Source: Porphyromonas cangingivalis (GTDB taxonomy: Bacteria > Bacteroidota > Bacteroidia > Bacteroidales > Paludibacteraceae). Taken from it: a stretch of DNA of 35,267 bases. Below the pieces are notes generated by a model. That model was given only the letters and a program-made list of their open reading frames with translations. It made no database searches and was not told the origin of the DNA. Both the position numbers and the translations under genes were made by a program. The stretch covers positions 1-35,267 of the forward strand of contig CAMDNO010000023.1 in NCBI GenBank assembly GCA_945902955.1. The letters run 5' to 3'. How positions within the stretch are numbered: the first letter of the stretch is position 1; every line of letters starts with the position of its first letter. This document shows positions 16,760 through 25,406 of the stretch, piece by piece.

Positions 16760-18415
16760 ATGATTGAAAACTTTTTGAAACAAACAGAATTCACCGATTT
16801 GGAGGATTTTACAAAAAACTACCACCTTATAGTACCCGAAAATTTTAATTTTGGTTACGATATAGTGGATGAATGGGCGGCTAAAGAACCGAACAAAAAA
16901 GCTTTACTTTGGACAAATGACAAAGGAGAATGTCGCGAATTTACCTTTGCCGAAATGAAATATTATTCAGACCAAACTGCTTCTTATTTCATAAGTCTTG
17001 GAATTACGAAAGGCGATATTGTGATGGCAATTTTAAAACGTCGATTCGAATTTTGGTTTACAATTATAGCATTACATAAAATTGGTGCTATTATTATCCC
17101 AGCTACGCATTTACTTACAAAAAAAGATCTTATTTATCGTAATAATGCTGCTGATATCAAAGCTATTATTGCTGTGGGAGAAGATGTTATCCTGAATCAT
17201 ATAAACGATTCGCTCTCCGAATCGCCCACTGTGGAACTATGTATTTCGGTTGGTCCTAAAGTACCCGAAGGATGGCACGATTTCCAAAAAGGAATACAAA
17301 ATGCAGCTACATTTACTAAAATTGAAAATGTAAATAAAAACGATGATCCGCTTATTATAAGTTTTACGTCGGGTACTAACGGTAATCCCAAAATGGTTAT
17401 GCTCGATTGCATTTATCCATTGGCTCATATAGTTACAGCCAAATATTGGCACAATTTACATCCCAATAGCTTGCACCTAACCATTGCCGATACAGGTTGG
17501 CTCAAAGCTGTTTGGGGGAAATTATATGGCCAGTGGATAGCTGGCGCCTGTGTTTTTGTTTACGACCACGAAAAATTTACACCATCGGCTATTTTGCATA
17601 TTATTGATAAATACCGAATTACTTCACTTTGTGCGCCTCCAACGATATTCCGATTTTTAATTCGCGAAGATGTTTCGAACTATGATTTATCGTCGTTGGA
17701 ATATTGCACCATTGCTGGCGAGGCGCTTAATCCTGCTGTTTATGAGCAGTTTCTTAAACTCACGGGCATCGAACTCAAAGAAGGCTACGGACAAAGCGAA
17801 ACAACTCTTGCCATTTTCACTTCCCCTTGGACAACCCCAAAACCAGGCTCAATGGGACTTCCAAATCCGCATTACGAAATTGATTTACTCAACCATGAAG
17901 GAAAATCAGCAGCCGTTGGCGAGCACGGACAAATTGTGATTCGCACCGACAAGCAAACTCCTGTTGGCTTATTTAAAGGCTATTATCTAAACAAAGAATT
18001 AACAAACGAAGCTTGGCACGATGATATATACTATACCGGCGATATGGCAACTCGCGACGAAGATGGTTATTTTTGGTTCGTTGGCCGTGCCGACGATGTT
18101 ATTAAAAGTTCTGGTTATCGCATTGGCCCTTTTGAAGTTGAGAGTGCTATGATGACTCACCCTGCCGTAGTGGAATGTGCAATCACAGGTGTACCCGACG
18201 AAATTCGTGGACAAGTTGTAAAAGCTACTGTTATATTAGCTGCAGAGTATAAATCGCGTCATCACGAAAAACTGAAATTGGAAATTCAAGAGCATGTAAA
18301 ATCGGTTACTGCGCCATATAAATATCCCCGTATTATCGAATTTGTTGATGCTCTTCCAAAAACTATAAGTGGAAAAATTCGTCGAACTGAAATCCGAGAA
18401 AACGATTCGTTATAA
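16760..18415 (+). CDS. Acyl-CoA synthetase (AMP-forming), acetyl/medium-chain type
   Basis: This 551-residue ANL-superfamily enzyme activates a carboxylic acid to its acyl-CoA through an acyl-adenylate. The ATP-binding loop is T203-SGTNGNPK211, then GEALNP and YGQSETT. The hinge region is TGDMATRDEDGYFWFVGRADDVIKSSGYRIGP, and the catalytic lysine K539 lies in PKTISGKIRR; this lysine is a common acetylation target. The sequence resembles medium-chain ACSM-type synthetases more than the longer acetyl-CoA synthetase Acs. The ADTGWLKAVWGK stretch lies in the substrate region, and the exact acid cannot be read. It stands alone with its own promoter. Confidence 0.9.
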   Translation: MIENFLKQTEFTDLEDFTKNYHLIVPENFNFGYDIVDEWAAKEPNKKALLWTNDKGECREFTFAEMKYYSDQTASYFISLGITKGDIVMAILKRRFEFWFTIIALHKIGAIIIPATHLLTKKDLIYRNNAADIKAIIAVGEDVILNHINDSLSESPTVELCISVGPKVPEGWHDFQKGIQNAATFTKIENVNKNDDPLIISFTSGTNGNPKMVMLDCIYPLAHIVTAKYWHNLHPNSLHLTIADTGWLKAVWGKLYGQWIAGACVFVYDHEKFTPSAILHIIDKYRITSLCAPPTIFRFLIREDVSNYDLSSLEYCTIAGEALNPAVYEQFLKLTGIELKEGYGQSETTLAIFTSPWTTPKPGSMGLPNPHYEIDLLNHEGKSAAVGEHGQIVIRTDKQTPVGLFKGYYLNKELTNEAWHDDIYYTGDMATRDEDGYFWFVGRADDVIKSSGYRIGPFEVESAMMTHPAVVECAITGVPDEIRGQVVKATVILAAEYKSRHHEKLKLEIQEHVKSVTAPYKYPRIIEFVDALPKTISGKIRRTEIRENDSL

Positions 18416-18545
18416 ATCTACTTTGTTATAAATTAAAACCAGAAATAAATACGATATTGAAGTCGTATTTGTAATAGTTAAAACGTCAAGCCCAAATAAT
18501 TAATCAATTTAAAACGCACAATATAATCCAATCTTCGGAAACGAC

Positions 18546-18580
18546 TATTCATTTTCGAAGAGAATCTTCGAAAATGAATA
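18546..18580. repeat. Perfect 16-bp hairpin with three-base loop
   Basis: TATTCATTTTCGAAGA is followed by GAA and then by its exact reverse complement. It lies 130 bases after the acyl-CoA synthetase stop and 98 before the next gene. No T-run follows on either strand, so it is not a standard terminator. It could be an mRNA-stabilising hairpin or a dispersed palindromic repeat. Confidence 0.85.
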
Positions 18581-18677
18581 AGCATTAACTATTTATCAGT
18601 TGTTTTATAGTGATTTGTAAATTGGAATAGATTTTGATGTAAAATTAAAGAAAAAATTCATTAATGTTGCCCGAATC

Positions 18678-19055
18678 ATGAAATCAAAAGTTATATTCTT
18701 ATTTTTAATATTAATCATTCAATCGGTTAGTGCTCAACTTTTTGTTTCAAAAGCAGTTAAGTTTGCAAGTAGAAATGATGCTTATCCTTACGGTGAGGCT
18801 GTTGAGTCAAATTTAGATGTTGAAATGGATTTTGAAAATCATAAATTAAAATTATCAAATATTCCTGATTATTGTTTCGAATTAAAAATGATAAGTGAAA
18901 CTCCCCGAAATAATGGAAAAGTAGTACGTTTAAGCTCAATTTGCCCACAACATAAGCGTTGTTTTATAATTGCTTATGTCGAAAATAACCACATTATGAA
19001 TTTAGAAATCAAATTCGTTACAACCTCATATATGTATTTTTTAGCTACCACCTAA
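18678..19055 (+). CDS. Small secreted protein of unknown function
   Basis: This is a 125-residue protein I do not recognise. The signal peptide is convincing: MKSKVIFLFLILIIQSVSAQ, cleavage after residue 19 or 20. The mature part of about 105 residues is acidic in its first half (NLDVEMDFENHKLKLSN) and contains three cysteines (in DYCFEL, SSICPQ and KRCFII), two of which could form a disulphide. The gene is AT-rich. It stands alone, preceded by a hairpin and followed by a strong terminator, which suggests a real single-gene unit. No clean -7 element was found; TAGATTTTG at 18629-18637 has one base too many. Confidence 0.65.
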   Translation: MKSKVIFLFLILIIQSVSAQLFVSKAVKFASRNDAYPYGEAVESNLDVEMDFENHKLKLSNIPDYCFELKMISETPRNNGKVVRLSSICPQHKRCFIIAYVENNHIMNLEIKFVTTSYMYFLATT

Positions 19056-19084
19056 TAAAGTATATTAAAAAAAAAAATGATTTT

Positions 19085-19122
19085 ATGGACAATTTTCTTT
19101 AAAGAAAATTGTCCATTTTTTT
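19085..19122 (+). terminator. Terminator after the small secreted protein
   Basis: Two perfectly complementary 16-base arms, ATGGACAATTTTCTTT and its reverse complement, meet at 19100/19101, giving about 14 paired bases and a four-base loop in RNA. The run TTTTTTT begins at the end of the stem. It is a strong intrinsic terminator. Confidence 0.88.
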
Positions 19123-19134
19123 GTTTTATGCAAG

Positions 19135-19165
19135 TTGCTTTCGCAAAAAAAAGATAGTACCTTTG
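19135..19165 (+). promoter_or_regulatory. Promoter for the DUF4494 gene
   Basis: TTG (19135-19137), 20 bases, then TACCTTTG (19158-19165) matches the Bacteroidetes layout well. It begins just after the previous terminator and lies 46 bases before the ATG. Confidence 0.65.
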
Positions 19166-19210
19166 TAAAGGAAATGAAATTTAAAAAAAACAGTTTAAAA
19201 CAAACAAAAT

Positions 19211-19645
19211 ATGCACACTTGGTTCGAATGTAAGGTAAAATACGAAAAAACTGCCGACGATGGCAATATAGTAAAAGTTAGTCAGGGTTATTTAGTTGAT
19301 GCATTGTCGTTTACCGAAGCCGAAACACGAATTATTGACGAAATGAAACCATTTATCAGTGGCGAATTTCAAGTAGCTAATATAAAGCGCACCAAAATCA
19401 GCGAGATGTTTTTCGACGAAAATGGCGATAAATGGTATCGTGCAAGAGTTAATTTTATTACTATCGATGAGGAAAAAGGCGTTGAAAAACGTACTGCAAA
19501 TACCATGATGGTGCAAGCCACTGACATGAAAAATGCATTAGAAGGTCTTCTCAAAGGCATGAGTGGAACAATGGCAGACTACGAAATTGCTTCAATCACC
19601 GAAACACTCATTATGGATGTTTATAAATTTGAAAAATCGGAGTAG
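19211..19645 (+). CDS. DUF4494 domain protein
   Basis: This 144-residue soluble protein starts with MHTWFECKVKYEK, which I recognise as the Bacteroidetes-specific DUF4494 family. Further family features are the SQGYLVDALSFTEAE stretch, in which an acidic-aromatic helix follows a strand, and GDKWYRARVNFITIDEEKG in the centre. The function of the family is not known to me. There is no signal peptide or membrane helix, so it is cytoplasmic. The gene has its own promoter and precedes the YggS-type gene by 68 bases of AT-rich repeat, so the two may share a transcript. The family is conserved in many Bacteroidales, which suggests a general rather than accessory role. Confidence 0.8.
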   Translation: MHTWFECKVKYEKTADDGNIVKVSQGYLVDALSFTEAETRIIDEMKPFISGEFQVANIKRTKISEMFFDENGDKWYRARVNFITIDEEKGVEKRTANTMMVQATDMKNALEGLLKGMSGTMADYEIASITETLIMDVYKFEKSE

Positions 19646-19650
19646 GTTTT

Positions 19651-19700
19651 CAATTACAAATTTTCAATAACGAATTACGAGCATTTTTCAACTATTCACT
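19651..19700 (+). repeat. AT-rich spacer repeat before the YggS-type gene
   Basis: This stretch contains imperfect copies of the words TTTTCAATTAC, TTTTCAATAAC and TTTTTCAACTA. It resembles the spacer repeats at 4361, 7429, 16381, 22175 and 25407 in style, but shares no long exact word with them. Confidence 0.35.
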
Positions 19701-19713
19701 ATAAACTTAAAAA

Positions 19714-20382
19714 ATGTCTATTACAAGTAATCTTACATACATTCGAAATCAAATACCAATTGGGGTTAAATTGGTTTGTGTATCCAAATTTCATCCCGAT
19801 GAGGCTTTAATGGAAGCCTATCGGGTTGGCGAACGTGTTTTTGGCGAAAGTAAAGTACAGGAAATGACGGGTAAATACGAACGTTTACCCAAAGATATTG
19901 AATGGCATTTTATTGGTCATTTACAATCGAATAAGGTGAAATATATTATTCCTTATGTGAACCTAATTCATGGAGTTGATTCAGAAAAATTAGTAGCTGA
20001 AATTGATAGACAGGCTGCCAAAATAGGTCGAAAAGTAAATTGTTTGTTGCAAGTGCACATTGCCTCGGAAGAAACAAAGTTCGGATTTGATGAAATAGAA
20101 TTAATTCAGTTTTTCGAAAATGGTGGTTTAGAACGTTATTCGAACCTTCAGATTTGTGGATTAATGGGAATGGCTACTTTTACGGATGATAAAAATCAGG
20201 TGCAATGCGAATTTATGCATCTTAAATCAATTTTTGATAGATTAAAAAACAGATTTTTAAGTCAAAACTCTGAATTTAAAGAGCTCTCGATGGGTATGTC
20301 CGACGATTTCCCTATTGCTATTGCCTGCGGTAGCACGATGGTTCGTATCGGTAGTTCTATTTTTGGAACAAGACAATATTAA
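19714..20382 (+). CDS. YggS/PROSC-type pyridoxal phosphate homeostasis protein
   Basis: This single-domain PLP-binding protein of the alanine-racemase fold keeps free pyridoxal phosphate in balance. It has no proven catalytic reaction. The PLP-binding lysine is K25 in LVCVSKFHP. Other family motifs are GERVFGESKVQEM, the WHFIGHLQSNK signature, and LSMGMSDDFPIAIACGSTMVRIGSSIFG at the C-terminus, which contains the phosphate-binding residues. Its 222 residues are the usual length. The start at ATG 19714 fits the family's N-terminus. The gene follows the DUF4494 gene and is convergent with the outer-membrane gene, with only 24 bases between the two stops and no clear terminator. Confidence 0.93.
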   Translation: MSITSNLTYIRNQIPIGVKLVCVSKFHPDEALMEAYRVGERVFGESKVQEMTGKYERLPKDIEWHFIGHLQSNKVKYIIPYVNLIHGVDSEKLVAEIDRQAAKIGRKVNCLLQVHIASEETKFGFDEIELIQFFENGGLERYSNLQICGLMGMATFTDDKNQVQCEFMHLKSIFDRLKNRFLSQNSEFKELSMGMSDDFPIAIACGSTMVRIGSSIFGTRQY

Positions 20383-20406
20383 AATAGTGCTCAAAAAACT
20401 TTTTTT

Positions 20407-22164
20407 TCAAAACGAAAACGCTGCTCCAACCATTACATTCATTCCTTGTACCTCGTAGCCATAAAATTCATCATAGTTCGCATTTAGCAAGTTATTTACT
20501 TTGGCAAACATAGTAAACCAATTGAGGTAAGTGTACGAAGCACCCAAGTTTACATCCGTTACGGGTTTCATAGTCATGCTCATTGCACCTAATTTAGCTT
20601 GACGCTCGCCTTTAAAAAACAAACTTCCGTTAACATTCAAATTTCGCGAAATACGCACTTCGCTTGTTAAGTCGGCTTCGAATTTTGGTTTTTGCCAAGC
20701 TTGATCAATATCAAACGTTTTCCAACCATTATAAACGCCTTTAAGCTGTACATTTACGCTATTTCGGATATTATAATTTGCCCTAATTCCAACGTTTGTA
20801 AGCGATGCACTGCTATAAATGGCATTAAACTTATTGGTATAAATAGTACTTTCGGGGTCTACGGAAGGTATGTCTGACGTTTTATAATCTTTATTAATAA
20901 AGAAATATTGATTATCAATGTAACGGTAGCTTATATAAGCATCAATCAAAAGATTATAAACCGGTTTAATTTTAACACCTAAAAAAGCATTTACCGGTGT
21001 ATAAGTATCCTGAATTCGCAAATCGGAAAACATAAAACGATTTTCGGTCATGGTTACATCTAATGTGTTTACTTTGTAGTCGCCACTTACGCCACCATAA
21101 AATGACAACGATGTTGGAACAACTTTCCATTCGGCAAAAATATCGGGTGAAGGACTAAATGGTTTTCCATATACAAACGAAAACGCTGATTTTACTCCCA
21201 AGCGTACATTCCAATTGTCGCGTTCGAAACTATAATATGGGTTCATACTAAAAACGGAATAAGCATCCCACACATTAATTTCGGACGCTGAGAGATTAGA
21301 ACTGTAAAACATGTTTTTCAATTCAATATCTATACCCATACGATTTTTTCCATTTACGTTATTAAAGCCAGCTTTCGAATAAATAATATCTTCGGTAAGC
21401 CCATTTCGCGAACTAAATTTGTTGTAGTTTGCCACAGCTTCATAGCGCAAGCCCGATTTATTAGGTAATGATTTTGCTCCCAAATAAGTATTCAGACGCC
21501 ATAATCCATCATTATTCGTAGCATTTATCAAATTATCTAAAGTTATACTTTGAGCATTTCGGCTTACACGAACTAAGTTTTGTTCGGTGTAAGTGGCTGT
21601 TGGAACAGTTAATAGTAAATTTAAGTCAGTTTCCAATCCGGTAGCATTGAAATTTTTCCCAAAATAGTCAAAATACTCATAACCAGCATTTATACCAGCA
21701 AGCATTTCCATTTTTCCATAATAATTATTGAAAACAAGTGAAGTCGTTGAAGTGGAATGCGTTTTATTGCCAAAAGTAGCTAAATGATTGGCTTTGAGGT
21801 CGAGGCGCATATCGCCACGTTTGATAACAGGCAGCGCAAAATCGAGCATATTATTCAAATAATTTCCAGCTCCTATACGCACAAAACCTTGATTCGGATT
21901 TTTCCGTTTTTCGAGCTCCAGTTCGGCAGCACTAAGGGTTTGAATACTTTGCCCTACCTCAATCGGAAGATTGATATCGTTGTAGCTGGCTTCCGATTTT
22001 TGCACATTGGCTTCGGTTACGGTGGGTACTGAGGTTATTTTACCTGCATCCTGAATAAGCGGTTTGTATTCGCGTTCAACGGTTACGTTCCGGTCAACAT
22101 CCTGCGCCGAAACCGAAATTGCAAACAAAGTAAATGCAGCTATTATTTTGGATTTGATATTCAT
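20407..22164 (-). CDS. Outer-membrane beta-barrel protein (TonB-receptor-like, no plug seen)
   Basis: The 585-residue protein has a signal peptide (MNIKSKIIAAFTLFAISVSAQ). An N-terminal region of about 80 residues follows (DRNVTVEREYKPLIQDAGKI), then alternating beta strands with aromatic ends. It closes with VNNLLNANYDEFYGYEVQGMNVMVGAAFSF, whose last strand has the terminal phenylalanine used by the barrel-assembly machinery. The VNNLLNANYDE motif is typical of the last strands of TonB-dependent receptors. A separate plug domain or TonB box is not evident, and 585 residues is short for a full receptor. The TPR gene is directly upstream on the same strand, so the two probably work together in the envelope. 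The substrate is unknown. Confidence 0.75.
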   Translation of the reverse strand: MNIKSKIIAAFTLFAISVSAQDVDRNVTVEREYKPLIQDAGKITSVPTVTEANVQKSEASYNDINLPIEVGQSIQTLSAAELELEKRKNPNQGFVRIGAGNYLNNMLDFALPVIKRGDMRLDLKANHLATFGNKTHSTSTTSLVFNNYYGKMEMLAGINAGYEYFDYFGKNFNATGLETDLNLLLTVPTATYTEQNLVRVSRNAQSITLDNLINATNNDGLWRLNTYLGAKSLPNKSGLRYEAVANYNKFSSRNGLTEDIIYSKAGFNNVNGKNRMGIDIELKNMFYSSNLSASEINVWDAYSVFSMNPYYSFERDNWNVRLGVKSAFSFVYGKPFSPSPDIFAEWKVVPTSLSFYGGVSGDYKVNTLDVTMTENRFMFSDLRIQDTYTPVNAFLGVKIKPVYNLLIDAYISYRYIDNQYFFINKDYKTSDIPSVDPESTIYTNKFNAIYSSASLTNVGIRANYNIRNSVNVQLKGVYNGWKTFDIDQAWQKPKFEADLTSEVRISRNLNVNGSLFFKGERQAKLGAMSMTMKPVTDVNLGASYTYLNWFTMFAKVNNLLNANYDEFYGYEVQGMNVMVGAAFSF

Positions 22165-22174
22165 TTTCTTTAAA

Positions 22175-22194
22175 AATTAGAAGTTAGAAATTAG
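22175..22194 (-). repeat. AT-rich spacer repeat before the outer-membrane gene
   Basis: AATTAGAAGTTAGAAATTAG ends 11 bases before the start codon of the minus-strand gene. It differs only slightly from the repeat at 4361-4388. Confidence 0.55.
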
Positions 22195-22200
22195 TTAATT

Positions 22201-22261
22201 ATCATATCAACACATTCTTGGCTGCGCCAAGCGGCAAAGCCGAGCGATCATATCAACACAT
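22201..22261. repeat. GC-rich double hairpin between 15-bp direct repeats
   Basis: The word ATCATATCAACACAT occurs at 22201-22215 and again, exactly, at 22247-22261. Between them are CTTGGC-TGC-GCCAAG (22217-22231) and CGGC-AAA-GCCG (22232-22242), two adjacent hairpins in an otherwise AT-rich gap. This could be a small inserted palindromic element flanked by a duplication, or a duplicated regulatory site. Confidence 0.8.
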
Positions 22262-22263
22262 CA

Positions 22264-25200
22264 TCAATTATTCGTAGTATTTTGATTTTCGCGTGCCATA
22301 ATACCATTCAATCGCTCAGTTATCATTCCCTGTATTTCGTCGGCTGTTTTATAGTTTTTTTGCAAACTTAATAAATATTGTTTTGCCTGAAAATCATTAT
22401 TTTGCTTGATATAAATATCCGAGAGCAATACAAAACTACGCGCTAACCAAAATTGATGCGGTGTGTTTTTCTTTGCAAAATCCATAATTTCAGTTTCGGC
22501 TTCTTTCAAATTGTTTTGTTCGAAATAAATATTTGCCAACAAGTATTTCGACTCGGCACCATTCGAAGTACGTGTGTCGGTTGCCAATAATTTTAAATCG
22601 GCAATAGCAGCTGTAATCTGATTTTGAGCAATATATGCCTTGGCTCTGTTGTATCGTGCTTCGGCTTTTACATCGGCATCCGATTTGGCATCGGCAATTA
22701 TTTCACCTGCTATTGTTACCGTTGTGGTATTATCTTTCAAGTAATAACTGCAACGTAGAATTCCCAATCGGGCAACATTTCGCTTTTCGCTGGTTTGTGC
22801 TACCAATTGTAGCTGTTTGAAAAACTGCAAAGAAGCTGTATAATCTTTTTTGTCGTAGGTAATTTCGGCGCAACGAGTGTAAGCTTCCTGAATGTATTGA
22901 TTGCCCGGAATAACTGCCAATGCTTGATATGCCGACAATGCCTTTTCTTTATCGCCGGTTCGGTAATAGCTGTCGGCAAGGTAGTATTGTGCATTGGTGC
23001 AATAGCGTCCACCGGCGCAATAACTTTTTAAATATGAATTGAAACCACTGATTGCTTGCGGATAATTAGCATTCATATATTGTCTTTCGGCAGCTATATA
23101 CGAAATGGAATCCTCGCGCGAAGCCGAACTGTTCGAGATTTTTAACCCAAGTGTTTTTGTATAAGCTAAATACGAAGCAACATCGTTTTTCTCGATATAC
23201 ACGGCCTCAAGGCTTTCGAGCGCCGTTTGAGCCTCTTCGGAACTTGGGTAAAGTGTAATTACTTTTTTGTATGCTGTAATGGCTTCGTCGAAATTGTTGG
23301 CATTAAAATAAATCATTCCTATTTCGAGTGCACCTTTTCGAGCCGAAGCCGAAGCCGGATGATTACTCGATAATTGCTTGAAAGCCGCAATTGCTTTAGC
23401 ATCGTTTTCGAGCATTAGGAACGAACGACCAATTTCGTAAAGCGATTCGTCGGCATATTCCGATTTAGGATAAGTTTTTATTAAACTTTCAAGTCGGCTA
23501 ATTTTTGCTGTATAGTTTTTTTGTAAACCTGCCACATAGGCACTCTGAAACAGCGCATAATCGCCCGTGTTCGGACTAAGAGTAGCAGCTTTCGAGTAAT
23601 ATGTTTCAGCTTTACTAAAGTTGCGAGCGTTAAAATAACAGTCGCCAATTCGGTTAATGGCATCAGTGTAAGTTGTGGTACCAGTATTTTTTTCAATATC
23701 CACATATTTCAAAAACCAATTTAGCGCTTCGCTGTAATTTTTGCGCGAAAAGTGTGCATATCCCATACTATAATTAGCCGTTTTAAAATTAACACTCGAG
23801 CGCGAATTGGAGTTAGAAAAAAACTTATTTAGGTCGGCAATACTTTTATCTGGCTGATTATTTCGAAAATAGGCTTCGGAGCGCCAGTATAAGTTTTCGG
23901 CCGAATACTTACCCATCGAAGAACTTTCCAGCGAGAGCGTGAAATTATCAATGGCCTTTTGGTTGTTTTGCTGTGTAAAAGCCTCGGTACCAATTTGGTA
24001 TAAAATATACTGTTTAGCTTCTAAAATTTTAGCATTTGGATTTTTAATTTTTAGAATAGATTGGTACGCTGTTTCGTAATTTTTTGATGTAAAATACACC
24101 GTTGCTAAGTAGTTTTGAGCTTTGTCGGTATATTTCGAATTGGGAAATTCGGTAAAAAACTGTTCGAATGCAGTGATTGACTCACCAAAAGCCGATGTGG
24201 TTTCGTAGGTGGTAAGTGCATAATTAAACATCGCTTCCTCGCGCACAGTAGGATTAAACTTAGTGCGTAAAGCGGCTTCGAAAGCCAAGCGAGCATTCAC
24301 TTTATTACCAATTTTTATGTTCGAATTACCAATATGCAAATACGCATTTTCGGTCATTTCGTCCTTATCGGTTGTTGCTTTCGAAAGGTAAGTTATTGCT
24401 CCTTTATAATCTTTGGTATTGTAAAGCGAAAGACCAAGAATGTACAAATCGTTGCGTAAATCTTGTTTCGATAGTTTTTCGTATTGTTTGAGGTTCGAAA
24501 TGGTTTTGGCATAATCTTTTTTGCTGTAAGCTATTTCGCCCATTATACGGTAAATTTCAGCATTATTGGCGTTATTTGGATTATTTTTCAACAACAAACT
24601 GGCGCGTTCATTTAGTTTGTCAAAATCTTTTTGAGCGTAATAAATTTGTATAATATAATACGGTACAATATTTTTATATTTCGGGTTATTTTCTAATTTA
24701 AGAAATTCGGAAAGAGCCACAGGATAATTAGTAAGGGTATATTCGGTGTAAGCATAATAGTAAGTGGCTGCCAAATTATAGCGCGTATCCATTGCCTTTA
24801 ATTCTTTGAAAATAACGAGAGCTGCTTTATAGTTTTTAACTTGTAAGTTTGCAAATCCTTTGCTAAAAAGGTATTCCACAAGTTCGTATTTTCCTAATCG
24901 CTTGTCGTTTACCACATTAAAGTACTTCAAAGCATTAGCGTATTTTTTAGCCTGAAAATCCATTAACCCCAGCATAAAATTGGCCATATCCGAAAAAGGC
25001 GTATACGGGTGACGCGTCAGATACAATCGCATTTGCTCGGCAGCATCCTGTTGTTTTAAATAAAAAGCATTTGCAGCCTTATAATATTCGGCTTCTTGCA
25101 GTTGACCGGCATTTACGGTTTCGATTTTTTGTAAAAAAAGTTCAAAATTTCGGTAAGAAGCAGCATATTTTCGCTGATTAAAAAGCTCTTTCCCCTGATT

Positions 25201-25299
25201 AAATAACAAATCGGAATTGGTAAAAACCAATGTTTGTTGTGCATTTACAAACAAAATTGTAACACAATAAAATAAACTTAAAACTATTAATTTTCTCAT
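22264..25299 (-). CDS. Large secreted tetratricopeptide-repeat protein
   Basis: This 1011-residue protein starts with a signal peptide (MRKLIVLSLFYCVTILFVNA, cleavage before QQT) and then consists almost entirely of TPR-type helical pairs. Repeats are recognisable at, for example, KYAASYRNFELFLQKI, KYANALKYFNVV, DYAKTISNLKQYEKLS, NFSKAETYYSKAATLSPN and NFDEAITAYKKVITLYPSSEEA. I estimate more than fifteen. TPR arrays of this type serve as scaffolds for protein complexes in the periplasm or at the outer membrane. It is the first gene of a two-gene unit with the barrel protein; the gap between them is 99 bases. Neither catalytic motif nor membrane anchor is seen. It resembles YbgF-like and BamD-like TPR proteins but is far larger. 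Confidence 0.85.
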   Translation of the reverse strand: MRKLIVLSLFYCVTILFVNAQQTLVFTNSDLLFNQGKELFNQRKYAASYRNFELFLQKIETVNAGQLQEAEYYKAANAFYLKQQDAAEQMRLYLTRHPYTPFSDMANFMLGLMDFQAKKYANALKYFNVVNDKRLGKYELVEYLFSKGFANLQVKNYKAALVIFKELKAMDTRYNLAATYYYAYTEYTLTNYPVALSEFLKLENNPKYKNIVPYYIIQIYYAQKDFDKLNERASLLLKNNPNNANNAEIYRIMGEIAYSKKDYAKTISNLKQYEKLSKQDLRNDLYILGLSLYNTKDYKGAITYLSKATTDKDEMTENAYLHIGNSNIKIGNKVNARLAFEAALRTKFNPTVREEAMFNYALTTYETTSAFGESITAFEQFFTEFPNSKYTDKAQNYLATVYFTSKNYETAYQSILKIKNPNAKILEAKQYILYQIGTEAFTQQNNQKAIDNFTLSLESSSMGKYSAENLYWRSEAYFRNNQPDKSIADLNKFFSNSNSRSSVNFKTANYSMGYAHFSRKNYSEALNWFLKYVDIEKNTGTTTYTDAINRIGDCYFNARNFSKAETYYSKAATLSPNTGDYALFQSAYVAGLQKNYTAKISRLESLIKTYPKSEYADESLYEIGRSFLMLENDAKAIAAFKQLSSNHPASASARKGALEIGMIYFNANNFDEAITAYKKVITLYPSSEEAQTALESLEAVYIEKNDVASYLAYTKTLGLKISNSSASREDSISYIAAERQYMNANYPQAISGFNSYLKSYCAGGRYCTNAQYYLADSYYRTGDKEKALSAYQALAVIPGNQYIQEAYTRCAEITYDKKDYTASLQFFKQLQLVAQTSEKRNVARLGILRCSYYLKDNTTTVTIAGEIIADAKSDADVKAEARYNRAKAYIAQNQITAAIADLKLLATDTRTSNGAESKYLLANIYFEQNNLKEAETEIMDFAKKNTPHQFWLARSFVLLSDIYIKQNNDFQAKQYLLSLQKNYKTADEIQGMITERLNGIMARENQNTTNN

Positions 25300-25350
25300 T
25301 ATGAAATTGATAAGAGATAAAATTGATTTTTTAATATTTTTGACACAGAA

Positions 25351-25373
25351 AAAACCCCTAACCCCTAAAGGGG
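25351..25373 (-). terminator. Candidate terminator or C-rich dispersed repeat after the NUDIX gene
   Basis: On the minus strand CCCCTTTAGGGG (25362-25373) is followed by TTAGGGG and six Ts, so CCCC can pair with either GGGG run just before the T-tract. It lies 79 bases after the NUDIX stop. I recall closely similar CCCCTAA/TTAGGGG spacer words in other Bacteroidetes, so it may also be a dispersed repeat. Confidence 0.5.
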
Positions 25374-25406
25374 AACTAAATTAGTTCAGTCTCGTATTTT
25401 AGTTTT

